Shown here in pieces: positions 1-11,449 of a stretch of DNA of 64,000 bases. Within the stretch, counting starts at the first letter, position 1; every line of letters begins with the position of its first letter. The notes beneath the pieces were generated by a model, which saw only the letters and a list, made by a program, of their open reading frames with translations, was not told the origin of the DNA and searched no databases. This DNA comes from Collybiopsis luxurians FD-317 M1 (Eukaryota > Basidiomycota > Agaricomycetes > Agaricales > Omphalotaceae). The DNA lies in the NCBI GenBank assembly GCA_000827265.1, contig KN834799.1, positions 344,626-408,625 on the forward strand, in the 5' to 3' direction. The translations under genes and the position numbers were made by a program.

Positions 1-98
1 ATGAACAGGATCATATCCTTACGTCGGCTAAGGATGAGAATGAGGGGGCAGTACACTGCTTTCCTTTTCATTCTTGTCCTCTTGGCTAGGAGCTAGTG

Positions 99-604
99 TC
101 ATAATTCCAATGCCCCACAAACTAGGCTGCATTTATGATCCCTTTCAACAGTAGCAATGCCCTCTGGCCCATGGTCTCCAGAACCAGATGATCTGCACAG
201 ACTGTACTTGTAATAGTACTGAGGCTTGATGAGGTTAAATAGCATTTGCCCATTTACTGTATGAGCCATTGGGACAAAGAGAACAAGTATATTTTTCCCA
301 TCAGCAGATATTTGAGTCCCTGTACAAGTGAAATTGTAAGAAGGGATGGTCATAAAGTGAGAGAAGTCTCAGTACCCTGCAAGTCAGCAACTACAAGTTG
401 CCAATTGGTGAATTCATCAACAAAATGGGCAAAGGCATGTACTGTTTCTGAGGAGAGACCTCCTATGTGTGTCCGTGCATGGGACAAAGTCCCAGTAAAC
501 TTGAAAAATGTAGAAGGCCACTTGCGTTCAACCAACCGGGTAATACCTTCATCAGGACTGAGTGAGCTGTCAGATATAGCATCACTGTCCAGGCACAGGG
601 TCAT
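99..604 (-). pseudogene. 5'-truncated alpha-type protein kinase (C-terminal part of the domain)
   Basis: Three frame-compatible exon pieces (604-376, 319-250, 192-99) encode the C-terminal part of a fungal alpha-kinase domain. Visible landmarks are 'RLVERKWPSTFFKFTGTLSH', 'AFAHFVDEFTNWQLVVADLQG', then 'VLFVPMAHTVNG' and the family ending 'SSGSGDHGPEGI' plus a Cys-containing tail 'HKCSLVCGALEL'. Alpha-kinases are atypical eEF2K/MHCK-like Ser/Thr kinases. The intron 375-320 is GT...AG; the intron 249-193 starts with GC and ends with AG, and only this splice restores 'HTVNGSSGSGDHG'. The N-terminal lobe with the ATP-binding lysine is not found upstream (positions above 604), so this is probably a truncated, non-functional copy. 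A 5' exon outside my recognition cannot be excluded. Confidence 0.72.
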
Positions 605-735
605 CTAATATTGTTCATCAAGCTCAATATCAATTCACTCAAAGCAACTGTTGCTGAGCTGGAGGAAATTCGAGCTTGAAATCAGAGCACTCATTTGTGG
701 CTGATTCTATTGTAAAGGGAATCTGGAATTGACTA

Positions 736-1101
736 ACCAATAGGTCCCTCTTTTATTGGATTTTTGTTCCATTAGTCCAACAGGAACTCGATGCATTTAG
801 CAAATATTGGAGTAACCACACAATTTGTCGGCAAGATGGAAAGCTCATGCCTTCCAGTCATGTTCCAGCTCATGCAATGGATTACCCATCTCAGTATGGT
901 GGAATTGACTATTGTATTGAAGTTCCAAAAGAGGCAGTACTCCAATTATGCCAATTTCTAGTGGAGGATACAAGTAAAACACATAAGGACTGTTTACAAT
1001 GGTACTCAGATGAGTTTGCGGTGAGGGGCTCAGCTTGTTTTCAAGGATATTGGCCAGCCAAACTTAACATTGGATTGTATTTAGGCAGATGGCTCTCATG
1101 A
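736..1101 (+). pseudogene. Relic of a fungal integrase-core-domain protein (C-terminal end)
   Basis: An open frame reads 'LFYWIFVPLVQQELDAF', 'YWSNHTICRQDGKLMPSSHV', 'YPSQYGGIDYCIEVPKEAV' and ends at a stop at 1101. This resembles the C-terminal portion of the large mushroom family of proteins with an integrase (rve-like) catalytic core, where a 'W(N/S)NH...MPSGHVP...GGI' segment follows the catalytic domain. The upstream catalytic D,D-35-E part is missing. It lies directly upstream of the truncated alpha-kinase on the opposite strand, which fits transposon-associated breakage. Family assignment is from memory of the motif layout, not a search. Confidence 0.45.
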
Positions 1102-1109
1102 TGGCTTCA

Positions 1110-2130
1110 TCGTGATTGTGTACACATTATACTACTGGTTTTACTAGGATAATTGTCTGGTAAGACGACACGGAAACCTAGAAGGTGGTATATTCCTCGA
1201 TTGAGTTGCATTACACACATGAATTCTTTAAATGAACCGGTTCATGCTCAGGGCGACTTTCTACCAAAAAATTGAACCGTGGAGTTACCGCCTACCGTAC
1301 GTGGTACGTTCGAGGGAACAATCGAGCAACGGCCCATGTCGAGGGGTCCTCACCGTCCATGGGTTTAGATTTCATACCGAATAAGATAATATTAAATAGA
1401 ATTTATTATTTTTTCAGCATATGCAACGATACGATTACGAAACTTAATTTTGTTCGCTTTACGGTTGAACTGGAGGGCCTTGGGGGGGGGATCGAGGGCA
1501 CAAGGCTGAAGAAGTCCCCGGAGTTAATTGACGTATACTATGGACAACCGATACTTGACATTCGGAACTAGAGACCTGCTTCCCTACGCTTGCTTAAAGA
1601 CGGAACATATCTTAAATAAGTAAGGTCGAAGAATAATCAATGCAGAGCATAACTGTTACTTAGGAGGTGTCATTCCATAGGAACGTCGATTAATATGGAT
1701 GCTTGACCACTACAGCTGCATTCAAGGGTAGTACCGAAGTGTACAAAGTTCCGGAATGATTTTAGTACAAGTAAAAGGTTTATTCGCTTGCCCTTCTTCG
1801 GATCCGGGAATGCAATGGCAAGGCGAAGAGACATTTTATATCCAGATTAGTGACAACGACGGCTTTTCCAAAAGTTACAGAAGACATGAGACAGGGTACA
1901 CATACGAAAAGTATTATTATATTTCTGACATCTGTACAGCCAGTCTCACTCTTAGTCGCCTGCTAGTACCAATTCTTAACCTTTTGAACCCCAATTATCG
2001 TCGTAAATTGATCTGTTCTAAGATCTAATAATTGAACTATTGAGTATCTCTTCGGTAGGATATTTCTCACCTTGTTCCGGAATACAATCACCGAGATTCT
2101 AGGTGACTTAGGCGAAAATTCCGCAAGACT
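1110..2130. other. No gene recognised
   Basis: Only short open frames without recognisable motifs are present. The last 200 bases (about 1925-2160) are the promoter side of the b5 reductase gene and are clearly related to 18530-18760, upstream of its decayed copy. Confidence 0.4.
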
Positions 2131-2134
2131 TTGC

Positions 2135-2140
2135 TATAAA
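2135..2140 (+). promoter_or_regulatory. TATA box of the b5 reductase gene
   Basis: TATAAA sits 44 bp before the proposed ATG at 2179, a plausible spacing for a fungal core promoter. The related copy near 18740 has TATAAA in the same context. The position supports placing the first exon at 2179. Confidence 0.5.
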
Positions 2141-2178
2141 AGCCTGAGCTTAACTCAAGTTGGTATCAACAGCTCACA

Positions 2179-4044
2179 ATGGCTACTACTACTTCCCTCG
2201 TTGCATGCAATGCCGTCGAATCAGCTATGAAGAACACTGGTAAGTCCGGCATTTATCCTAGCAGTCACTTTGGAGTCACTAACCAATGCCTCCGTCACAG
2301 GTATGGACTTCAGAGCCATATCTACCAAGGCCAACTTGTCCGAGGATACGGTAGAGCTAGGTAAGCTTCTTGTATTTATGTAGCTAAATAGTTGTCGACC
2401 ACCACAATAGTCTGCACTGGAAGGCTCCGAGCGACTCAAGCGCAGTATGATGCGATCTCCAAAGCCTTGGGACTCGGCAGTGTAGGTCCTTAGTCTGTTC
2501 GATTCGTAAAAATCTGTCTACTAATATGACTCTTGCTAAGGACACTGTTTGTGTGGGTCGACCTTTGGATGGCGATTCACGCGGACCTGAGTATATTCCG
2601 CGTAGCGAATATGACTATACTGAGGCCTGTAGGTGATATTTTATCCTCTCCAGTCGTTGTTTAATATCAGAATTTGTCTGTTCCTGTAGGTCATCTCCTT
2701 CGGCGCGCACATCTGAGACGCAGAGTAGCGCTCGACTCTGGAAAACGTATGAAAGAGGAAGACGGTCTGGCTGGCCCTGGACACTTCACTTTCCTTCGAC
2801 TCAAGGCTGTAGTCCCATATAATGATGCCACTTCAAGGTACCTCTTTTGACCCGGTTTAGCCTGTTATTGCCTTCGAGTTACTGATTCATTCTCTCCAGG
2901 TTTGACTTTGCCTTGGATGATGAGAACTTAATCTCAAAGCCTCCTGTCTCATCCACTTGCGTTGTGGTTTCACCTGCTGAGAGACCATTGTGGGAGCATT
3001 GCAGAGAGCCCGTTAGAGCAGGTAACTGGGATAAATCAGACGTGAATATACCTCAGAGGACTCCGCGTGGTCGTATTCCGGTTTTTCGCGCGTACACGCC
3101 TGTCACTGACCGAGACACGCCTGGTATCATATCTTTTGTTATCAAGAAGCAGCCAGCTGTACAGGATCTTGACATAGTGTTCCCACCTGGCCTAATGTCC
3201 AACTACATTCACGAGATGAAGGTTTGACATTTCAAATTCTCGTTCAAGCTATCTCTCAATATTTTGAACCAGCCTGGGTGTAGACTTGGTATTATGGGAT
3301 ACCTTCAAGCAGAACCTTCCATGCTTCCATACCATAGTATGCAACTTGCTCTCTTCAACCTTCTGACTCACTGCATGCATATATATAGAGAATCTTTATG
3401 GAAGTGTGACACTCATTGGGGGGGGATCAGGAATGTACGTTGCTGCTCTCCTTCACGTTCATAATGTTCGAATTTCTTACTGTTAAAACTGCAATGCTAG
3501 TACTCCTCTTATCCAAATTCTTCAATATGCTTTCGAGGAGCCAGTATCTACCACTCAATATCTCCTCCTCAATGCAAATACGACGGAAAAAGACATCATT
3601 ATGAGCGATGTCATAGATGCATATGAGAAGAAATACCCTCAATATTTCCGATGCATCCATGTTCTCAGTGATCCTCCCGAAGAATGGAATGGTACGTTAG
3701 CATAATTGATTTCATATCTGCAGAGTTGTAAAGCTAAATTTTTGCCAGGCGAGAAGGGTAGGATCGACGCAGAATTGATCAAAAAATACGCTCCACCGCC
3801 CGAGGACCCCACCCCGCGTCCTGTTAAAGTTTACGTTTCTGGTAAGTGTGACTTACGTATTCGTCTGAAAGTCGGAAAATACTGAAAGATGATACTTCCA
3901 GGTTCTCCCGCCATGATCGACGAGCTTGCAGGACCTAAAGATGGTAATAGATATGACGGCTATTCAGGACAGGGGGAACTCAAGGGCGCACTCAAGGAAG
4001 TTGGATACACTAAAGATCAGGTTGGTACTCGCAGATTTTCGTGA
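2179..4044 (+). CDS. NADH-cytochrome b5 reductase-like flavoprotein (428 aa, 11 exons)
   Basis: Predicted exons are 2179-2239, 2301-2360, 2411-2481, 2541-2628, 2690-2837, 2900-3221, 3273-3336, 3389-3434, 3501-3691, 3749-3841 and 3902-4044; every junction keeps frame. The reductase domain starts near residue 120. The FAD site is 'VFRAYTPVTD' (usual RxYTP), followed by 'GLMSNYIHEMKPG'. The NADH-binding motif is 'VTLIGGGSGITPLIQIL', then 'VYVSGSPAMIDELAGPK' (usual CGPPPM) and the C-terminal 'GALKEVGYTKDQV'. Such enzymes move electrons from NADH through FAD to cytochrome b5. Odd points: about 120 N-terminal residues have no clear membrane anchor or homology I recognise, there are insertions inside the FAD half, and CGPPPM is degenerate (SGSPAM). 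The N-terminal exons are the least certain part. Confidence 0.8.
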
Positions 4045-4671
4045 GATTGTTTCACTAAAGGCTTGTCGGGGGATCCGTAGGTCCACAAGTTCTAGCCAAT
4101 ACCTGTCACGTTTTGCTGGATTGCTCTTCGAAGCCCAGCTAAATGTAAAGTATATTCAACAGCTTTGTGAAGTCAGTCGAATATCCGCCTGTACCAATAT
4201 ACACAGATGTACATACTTATGCCAGTGTTCTTGTGTGCGTTTCTACTTGGAACGTGAATATGAGTAATATATATACGTTTGACGGATGTATCAATTAAGA
4301 AAACAGCATTGCTCGACAATTATACCGTGCTAAAGCCTGTCAATGCTTAGGATGTATCTGTTAAAAATTAGATCCCATGATGGTATGGAATCCTGTTTGT
4401 GATAATGTCAATCCATGCATGCTCAGCCTTTGCCACAATCATTTTATATATGTAATGAGAATGGTATAAGTTAATAATAATAAACTTTACTCAATGCTAA
4501 TGCTTCCAACAATTTGGTGATGGCACTGTATCTTTTAATTTTTATCTACTGTCTGACATGTAGAGTTTTTCTACAGACCGAGAAAGGGAGGAAGGATATC
4601 GCACGAAGAAAATTCTGACCACCATCGGACCTTATTCGACCTTCATACTTCAAGGGTTCCGTCAATCACAA

Positions 4672-5420
4672 CATTTGCCGGGACTAGATAGAGGTGAGAG
4701 ACCCAATACCATCGTCTCTGAGACTTCTGCAGAATGAAAGTTAGGCATGAGGATCAGCGGAAGTTCCGAGACAAAAAATAAAGTCTACACTCCACGCCAT
4801 CCATGCCCTTCCGCCCATATACATGCATACCTTTAAATCGAATCAGACCAAGTAGGATCTCAGCTTTGACACGCCAAATTGCATTAAAAAGCCCTGTTCT
4901 CTACAAGTTGGAGATGTACAGAGAAAAAAGGGTCCAGTAGAATATTTCGTGATTAATTAAAGTCCGGTTGCATGATAAATAGAATATATGTGTGGAAGGG
5001 AGAATGATCCATCCGTCCGAAGATGTTAGTAGAGTTCACAAAAAGACAGCGCATGCGGGGGATGAATATGTCGAACTGATTAAAAGCGGAGGTGGAGATA
5101 GGAACGGGAGGAGGAGCGGGAGTAAAGAGGTTAACATGCTGCTAGCATAAATATGTGTGTCATATCAAGATCATTGAATGAATGAACGAATCCGACGCCC
5201 TGCCAAAACTAGAAAACCCAAATATACCACGGACTCTCCTATTCTATTCGACGAGGAGCGCGCCAAAAATAACTCCAACGATGGTCATTCCTGCACTGAA
5301 CACTGTGGTCTGACTGATTAGACCAGCGGTATGCAAGGAAGCGGCATTGCTAGATGATGAGCCCGTGCTACTAGCGGTACTACTTGCCGAGCTGGTTGGT
5401 GACGTTCATGAATGGACGCT
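4672..5420. repeat. Duplicated block, copy A (partner 16615-17356)
   Basis: Starting at 'gccgggactagatagag' this stretch matches 16618 onward closely over more than 700 bp with substitutions and small indels. It corresponds to the 3' flank and last 160 bp of the CFEM gene. The match stops abruptly after 'gctggttggtgacg' at about 5405, inside the coding part. Confidence 0.85.
5244..5405 (-). pseudogene. 3' fragment of a CFEM/GPI-type wall protein gene
   Basis: On the minus strand the fragment encodes the Ser/Thr-rich end and the hydrophobic GPI-attachment tail 'HTAGLISQTTVFSAGMTIVG' followed by 'VIFGALLVE' and a stop. It differs from the intact gene at 17191 by few changes. Signal peptide, stalk and CFEM cysteines are absent, so it is a truncated duplicate. 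Confidence 0.8.
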
Positions 5421-6240
5421 TGAGGATACGGTTGCCCAAATCATCGCGTTTGCTTACGTCTCGGTTCTGTCTTAGCCTCCAAAGTCGACTTTTCTCTTAA
5501 AACATTTTCGGCTGCTGCACAAGGTCCAAAATCATGCCGGTCAGCCGGGTGGTAGCCTTTGAGACCCAGGCCTTACTAAGGCTTTTCGGCGAAGTATGGG
5601 CCATCTCATATATAACAAAGACGTCGCTAGTCTTCTTCTGGTATTACAACTCAAATTCTGAGGGGCTTCGCTGAATCGAACGCCTTGAACGCCTCGGACG
5701 AAGCCTAAAGATGAAGCATTATTACGGCACACCTCCCCGACTTAACTTAATGGGAGTGCGGTTTTGGCGTCACCTCAGATGCTACGTCACACCATGTGCT
5801 ATTACTTTTATCACTTCTAATGCCATGGGAGAACTGATTACTGCTGTTCCTAATCAATAGCTTCATTACCCTAGTCTCAATTATGTGCAACGGTAAGAAG
5901 GACGCATACCGCTTCTACCCGACGCCTGTTCCTCTTTCCATCCCGAAGTCCATACCCTCCTTCTACCTCGCAACTCAGCAAGTCAAGCTTCTGCGCAACT
6001 CCGTTCCTTTAACCGAGTCGCTCTTCGCTTCATCAGCCTTCCCTTGCTCGTCTTCGACGCGGAGTTGGTGTTGAAGGAGGTCCCTCACCGAATAGTACCC
6101 TGAAGCAACAGTCTGTTTGCAGTCTCGATAACGGGACTGGAGAACAGACCCTGAGGAAGATTCAATTGCGTTATGGCTTAGTGCGCGGGCAGTCTTATGG
6201 GAAACGTGAGTTCTTTTTTTTCTTTCCTGCGATTGTATCA
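5420..6240. other. No gene recognised
   Basis: Short open frames occur on both strands but none shows a family motif or a convincing splice pattern. A GTGAGT-like donor near 6207 and a pyrimidine tract before 6245 hint at a 5' exon of the unknown gene downstream. Confidence 0.3.
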
Positions 6241-6287
6241 TTCAGAGCTGAGTTTTTTGTGATCGGTAACAGCTACGACTCCAGATG

Positions 6288-7692
6288 CAAGTCTCCTCGT
6301 ACCTTCGGAGACTGAGCAGGAAGGAAGTATCCATAGTCGATATAGTGTCTATGGATGTAGAAATGAGGGTGATATTAGTAATGAGTCGGAAATAATGGCG
6401 AAGGAAGGTTCGTTGAGCTCTGTATCGGCGTATAAGTTTCTCGGTCCTGCTAGCTGTCAGATGCTTACATTGAGGCCCGCATATAGTAGACGAGAGACTT
6501 TCATCACTCGACTTCCACCCGAGCCAGAGCCATGCACACCCTGAGATAGCTTCGTTATCCAAACAGCAGCAAGATAACGCAGCGGTGAACAACTCGATTA
6601 CTTCCACCTCCACGACGATAGTTAAGGCTTCCGAACGCCAGTACAAAACAGAGTCGAAGCCGGCAATGTCAGATTCCGAATCAGAAGATGACCATTTCAC
6701 CTGCGGACGTGCTCCTGGATCTCTACGAGTAGTCAACAGGTCTGACAGCGATGTCAGCTCTCGGTCGGGTATAGATTCGGAACGCGAAAGCGTGTATTCT
6801 ACGTGTTCTTTGGCTGAGGCTCCGCCGATGTTTCCGTTTCCCTTATCCTGCACCATCATCATCCAAAAGCCTCGACACCAATCCAGCCTCTTTCAGCCTT
6901 ATTTTCCACTTGAAAATGGGCTCGAACATGGATAAGTGCATACCAAAGCTAATTACCCTTCGAATTCGGTTCTTTTATTATGTTTATTTTGTTTTTTCGC
7001 CGTCGTGAACGACGTGCAGCGGCCTTTGTGCCTAAGCCACGCTGGCCCCCCCATTCCCACACCGTTGTCCTCTTTCTCACAGGTGATTCGCGATCGCTCA
7101 AAGCTACCACTGCCCTGCGTTTTAGCGGGCAGTCTTGAACCTAAACAGGGCTACTGTGCCAATTATTAACTCATTAGACCGTACTCTGTGATTGTGAGGG
7201 CATCGATGGGGTGTGGACCCAACCTCTCCCTCTACTCTAGTTACTTCCTGTATTGTAGATAGTTGGCTGTTGTCAGAGCGGGGAGATCTACAGCAGCGAT
7301 GCCGTGCGTCAGTTGCGAGCTCGTTTCCTCCTTTTGCGGCAGTCCCAGAGACGATGGTGCATGGGTCAGCACCGGGATAATCTCTGGAAACCGGCGTTCA
7401 GATCGTGGACCATGCCGTGTAATAAAACTTCCTTCCTTCCACCAGTCCTGTCTCTTTATTAAATTCGCGGGAAAAGGTGTCGTCCTTGAATGACTCGAAT
7501 GATGGGATTGCAGAGCCTGGCGCTGATGGTCTCTCGAAAGTTTGCACTCAATGCGTTCACGGCTGTCCTGCTCATTTGTACGTCGAGCAGCTAGAGATGC
7601 GGCTGGAGGCGTTGATGAAGGAGTACAAGATGTTAAAGTTAAGCCTGGATAGTGCGCAGATTCGCACATATCTGAACCTTGATACGAATTGA
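6288..7692 (+). CDS. Candidate unknown gene, exon structure unresolved
   Basis: Three blocks on the plus strand look coding. The first (about 6288-6541) reads 'SLLVPSETEQEGSIHSRYSV' and 'LGPASCQMLTLRPAYSRRET'. The second (about 6543-6880, shifted by one base) contains 'SDSESEDDHFTCGRAPGSLR' and 'VSSRSGIDSERESVYSTCSL'. The last (about 7511-7692) reads 'CTQCVHGCPAHLYVEQLEMR' followed by a short coiled coil and a stop after 'YLNLDTN'. I do not recognise a family. The one-base shift between the first two blocks has no room for an intron, so the locus may be damaged. The blocks may also belong to two loci. Confidence 0.3.
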
Positions 7693-7699
7693 TGAGGTG

Positions 7700-8558
7700 C
7701 AGATACCGAGGTATATGAATACTGTAGTTAGAAAAGTCCATTTAATCCGTTCTGTAGCGAAGCTTTCGGCGGAAAAGATGTACCCATGGTCTCAAATTTA
7801 GCGGAAGGGATCTCGCTTTCTGAGGGGGAGATATCGAGGACAATGCGGGGATTGCCAGATCGTAATACGCTGATCAAGATGGATTGCCAGCCTCATGGAT
7901 TATCCCAGAGGGCATAATCAAAACTCGGGTGAGCGGTACGTCTACCAGTAGAATGTACTGCATGAAGCTTCACCCGGAACCAAGTCGACGTTCCACCGTA
8001 TGTTAATGACGGTCACTCAAGCCGCTAGTCAAACTTTGGATTTGGAGGCTGGGCTTAGTGCTACGACGTACGCAGAAGACAGAACCCTCCTGAATAAGAT
8101 GAGCGAGATATCGTAGAGCCAGTACTATACCTGATTCACTGAACACAGGTGTGGTGATTGCTTGTGACGATAGGCCTCAGGCCCAGCGAAGAAGACGAAC
8201 CTGAATATACTTTGTAAATACTACATGGCATAACGATAATGACAAAGTTTAGAACGACATCATGTCATGCGTCGAGGACGCATTAAGTACTTAGCTGGAT
8301 TGGTAGAAACTTTAATGACATCCGCTTCGGGTTCGGTTTCCGCGGTAGTACTGACCACAATGTAGCATAGATCTTACATCAAGGGCATGAGGAAGTGAAA
8401 CTCGGTAGTGACATTACAATACACATGATTTCAGATAGTTTTACATTCACTGACTCTTGGGAGTTCCTACACTCTTGGGATATACTAAGCCTACTTGGTT
8501 TGGCCTTCCCGCCCAGCTCAGATTAAGGTAGCTCCCTAGGACCTGGTGATAAGTGGTT
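7700..8558. other. Intergenic, nothing recognised
   Basis: Spacer between the unknown plus-strand locus and the 3' end of the GMC oxidoreductase gene. No motif, repeat or RNA gene was seen. Confidence 0.4.
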
Positions 8559-11441
8559 TCACGTCGTAACGGCAACTCTTTTACTTGCCTTCTCCCCAAT
8601 TGCATAGGCAGTGTCGAGTAAATGTGCAGCAAGATGCAGGGGCGCAATAGACATATCGACTACACGTAAGTTCTGTGTTCCGCTGTGGTATTTTTTGCAG
8701 TCAATATTGAACGAAGTAAACTATGCGGTGACGTACTAGACAGATAATTTCTCGTCAACAACACCGCCGAGCTGCCTTGGTGCCATTGCCGAAGTACCTA
8801 GATTTATTACGTCAGGGACAAGAGAAAGAAATTAAAAAAACACTACACTGTACCAATAGGATGCTGCATAGAACCCAGGTTGTTTCGTACGAATTTCTCA
8901 AATTGAGCCTCCGTTTGAACCTCTGGTCCGGGCGTACTAGGTCTAACGATGATCTCACTGAGGGGTGCCGTTTGGGAGAGTTTGCGCACAAAAAGCGCCG
9001 CTTTCGTCATGATTTTTGTATCTGAATGTATACTGTAAGTTGCGGAACGTCCGATTTAGTATGAAAAGTGATTACCGTAATTGTTGTTAAGATAATTTGG
9101 GTTGATGCTGGGGTCGGCGAGAGGGTCGGAGGATGAAATGTGCTATTTAGGCTAGGTTATTGCTTAATTTATGCTCTAAAAAAAAATAAATGTACAACTG
9201 AACCACGAGCAACGGGATGCTAGCAAGAAAGTATCAGTGAGTCAAAGTTGGTCGGGCAAACCAGGGCAGTTAGTATGGGAACTCACAGGTAGGGACACTA
9301 CCAGACTAATGTACGATGTACTATCTTGCGCTGGTACAGTAGCGAAGGCTTTTTCTACCATGATAAGCTCCACATCACCAACGCTATCGTTTTCCAAAAA
9401 TCCCTTCTGAATTTCCAGTTGTCTCTTGTGGAATTTGTTCTGCACATTTTCAATTTCTTTGTTCAGTTCCTCTTTCAACTCTTGTACTTCTGCTTCATTC
9501 AGGAAGTTCTTGAGCTTGATGAAGCCATATGCTGAAACTGTCGTCGCGTAGGCACCAGTCCCATGCTCAAGGCTGGTTCTTACCACTAAGTAAAGAAAAA
9601 TAATTATCAACGAACAAAAAACTGACTATTCTTGTATCTGCGCTTCCTGATATGCCATACTATTGCGCAGCCTGTCTGTAGACACCGAGTCCCTAAGTTA
9701 CCCAATGATCAATGTTCAGTTGAAGCTCACCGAAAGTGAATACCCCATCCTTGACAACAAAATCAGATACCAAAAATGTGTGCTCTTGCAGATTCTCGCC
9801 AACAGTCGGAAGGGAGACCACTGGTGTGATGTTGAACTTTGAGAGAATCTCAGGGTTACCAATGCCACTGAGCTCGAGAAGTCGAGGAGTGTTGTAGGAG
9901 CCTGCAACACAATAAGCTACGTCTCCTACCTAGGTTGTAGCTATAAGCTATGAAACTCACCAGCCGCAACAATTATTTCTTTGTTCACGGGTAACTCAAA
10001 ACGTAAGGTGGATTCCGGTGACTTCCAGTTCATATTTCCTAGGCACAACAAACTGACGGCCTTAGGGGGCTTACTCGAATCAAACTGAATCTTCATCGCG
10101 TAGGTTTCCTTCAAGATGATTAAATTTGGTTGAGGTACTATGAGCTCCGGATCCTTCAAATAAGAGTTGGCGGCATAGGATCTGATTCCCTGCTTCCTGT
10201 TTACTGCTGTGTCAATGTTGAACATGCCGGTAGAATCACCATAACCCTGACCATTACAAATTAGTGTTGTAACCTGTTAATTCAATCAAGCCTACATACA
10301 GGCGTCCTGTTCGTCTTGATACCACCGTTAAGGGTTGTCTCGATGGTCGGCTTCAATAGTTCCGTGTAAAGAGTATTGTGTGTGGAGTGTACTGGTCCGT
10401 CATGCCCTCGGAATGCGGGTTCTTCTCTCCGTGCCTTCAAGTCGTCCTCGTGCGTGATACCAGGGAATATTTGATCAGTCCCCCACTCATATGCTGCGTA
10501 GCTTTCTTCTGCTTTGAAAGAAGGGAGGAGACCTTGCCAGTTCCATCCCGTACCAAATTCGTTCCAAGCATCGTATTCAGGACTAGATGCACGCATCCTT
10601 ACAAGATAGTTGATGCCACTCGATCCTCCAAGTAGCCTCCCCCTGTCAACTTTTAGAATGTCTGATTGCCCTTTACGTATAAGAGCAGCACATACGCGGA
10701 TGAGGATACTTGGTTACCATGCAGATTAGGTTGAGGGACCTGAGCTAAGTGTAAGCAAAATCACTTAAAGTTGTTAAACGCGTCATAATTACCGTTTTAT
10801 ACGACCAGTCAAAATCCAAGTTTCCCCCAGCTAACCCGTACAGTCCTAATGCAGTCATTACTAAGGTTAATGAAACGCTCTATGGATGACAATAATATGA
10901 ACCTGGAACATCCTAAAAAGATCCTTAGCCAGCTGTGACGCCGCAAATTCAGTGTGACTTACAACCAAAGCTTCTTGACGGTACTTTCCAGCTTCGATAA
11001 CAAATACACATTTTCCAGGCTCCAGCTGTTCGGCCAGTCTAGGAGGAGTGCAAGGTCATAAGCAGGAATAGATGTAAATTACGCTGTCCCAACCTAGATG
11101 CGAGAGCTAATCCAGCTGTACCACCGCCTACTAACATATTGGCATCAGTCTCACATGAATCTAGAGCACTTACCAACTACAATGTATTCTACATGGTCTC
11201 GCAGAATGGATTCGAGGTCTTTGGATTTCTCACTGACGATGTCTCGAGGTGTTTGAAAGATGCTTTCCAGTTTCTTCACAATGGCGTCTTCTGGTCTTTG
11301 AACCAAAGCTTTGAGCTTCTGAGCGGTATCTTGCTCAGCAGTATAGTGCGGTACGCCGAAACGTCTCGACAAGCTAGATTTGTGCAAATCGGTCACATCA
11401 GGACCTTCGACGAGAGTAGGATCGAGACACCAGATAGACAT
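8559..11441 (-). CDS. GMC oxidoreductase (688 aa, 16 exons)
   Basis: Exons on the minus strand: 11441-11174, 11130-11094, 11038-10963, 10912-10903, 10860-10793, 10739-10718, 10649-10300, 10246-9961, 9901-9731, 9675-9627, 9572-9287, 9219-9196, 9142-9076, 9021-8854, 8797-8737, 8682-8559; all junctions keep frame. Landmarks: FAD-binding 'YIVVVGGGTAGLALASR', the GMC signature 'RGRLLGGSSGINYLVRMRAS', the second signature 'AAGSYNTPRLLELSGIGNPE', 'HPVARGSVHISSSDPLADP', catalytic-loop His in 'HPIGTSAMAP', and C-terminal 'LRVVDMSIAPLHLAAHLLDT'. The family oxidises alcohols, sugars or aldehydes using FAD. There is no signal peptide; about 85 charged residues precede the FAD site, so an intracellular enzyme is likely. 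Substrate is unknown. The fourth exon is only 10 nt. Confidence 0.88.
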
Positions 11442-11449
11442 GGCTCAGG

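Noticed and set aside
6242..6862. 206-aa minus-strand open frame
   Set aside because: No motif; the plus strand has better coding-like composition (Ser/Asp/Glu blocks), although that locus is itself unresolved.
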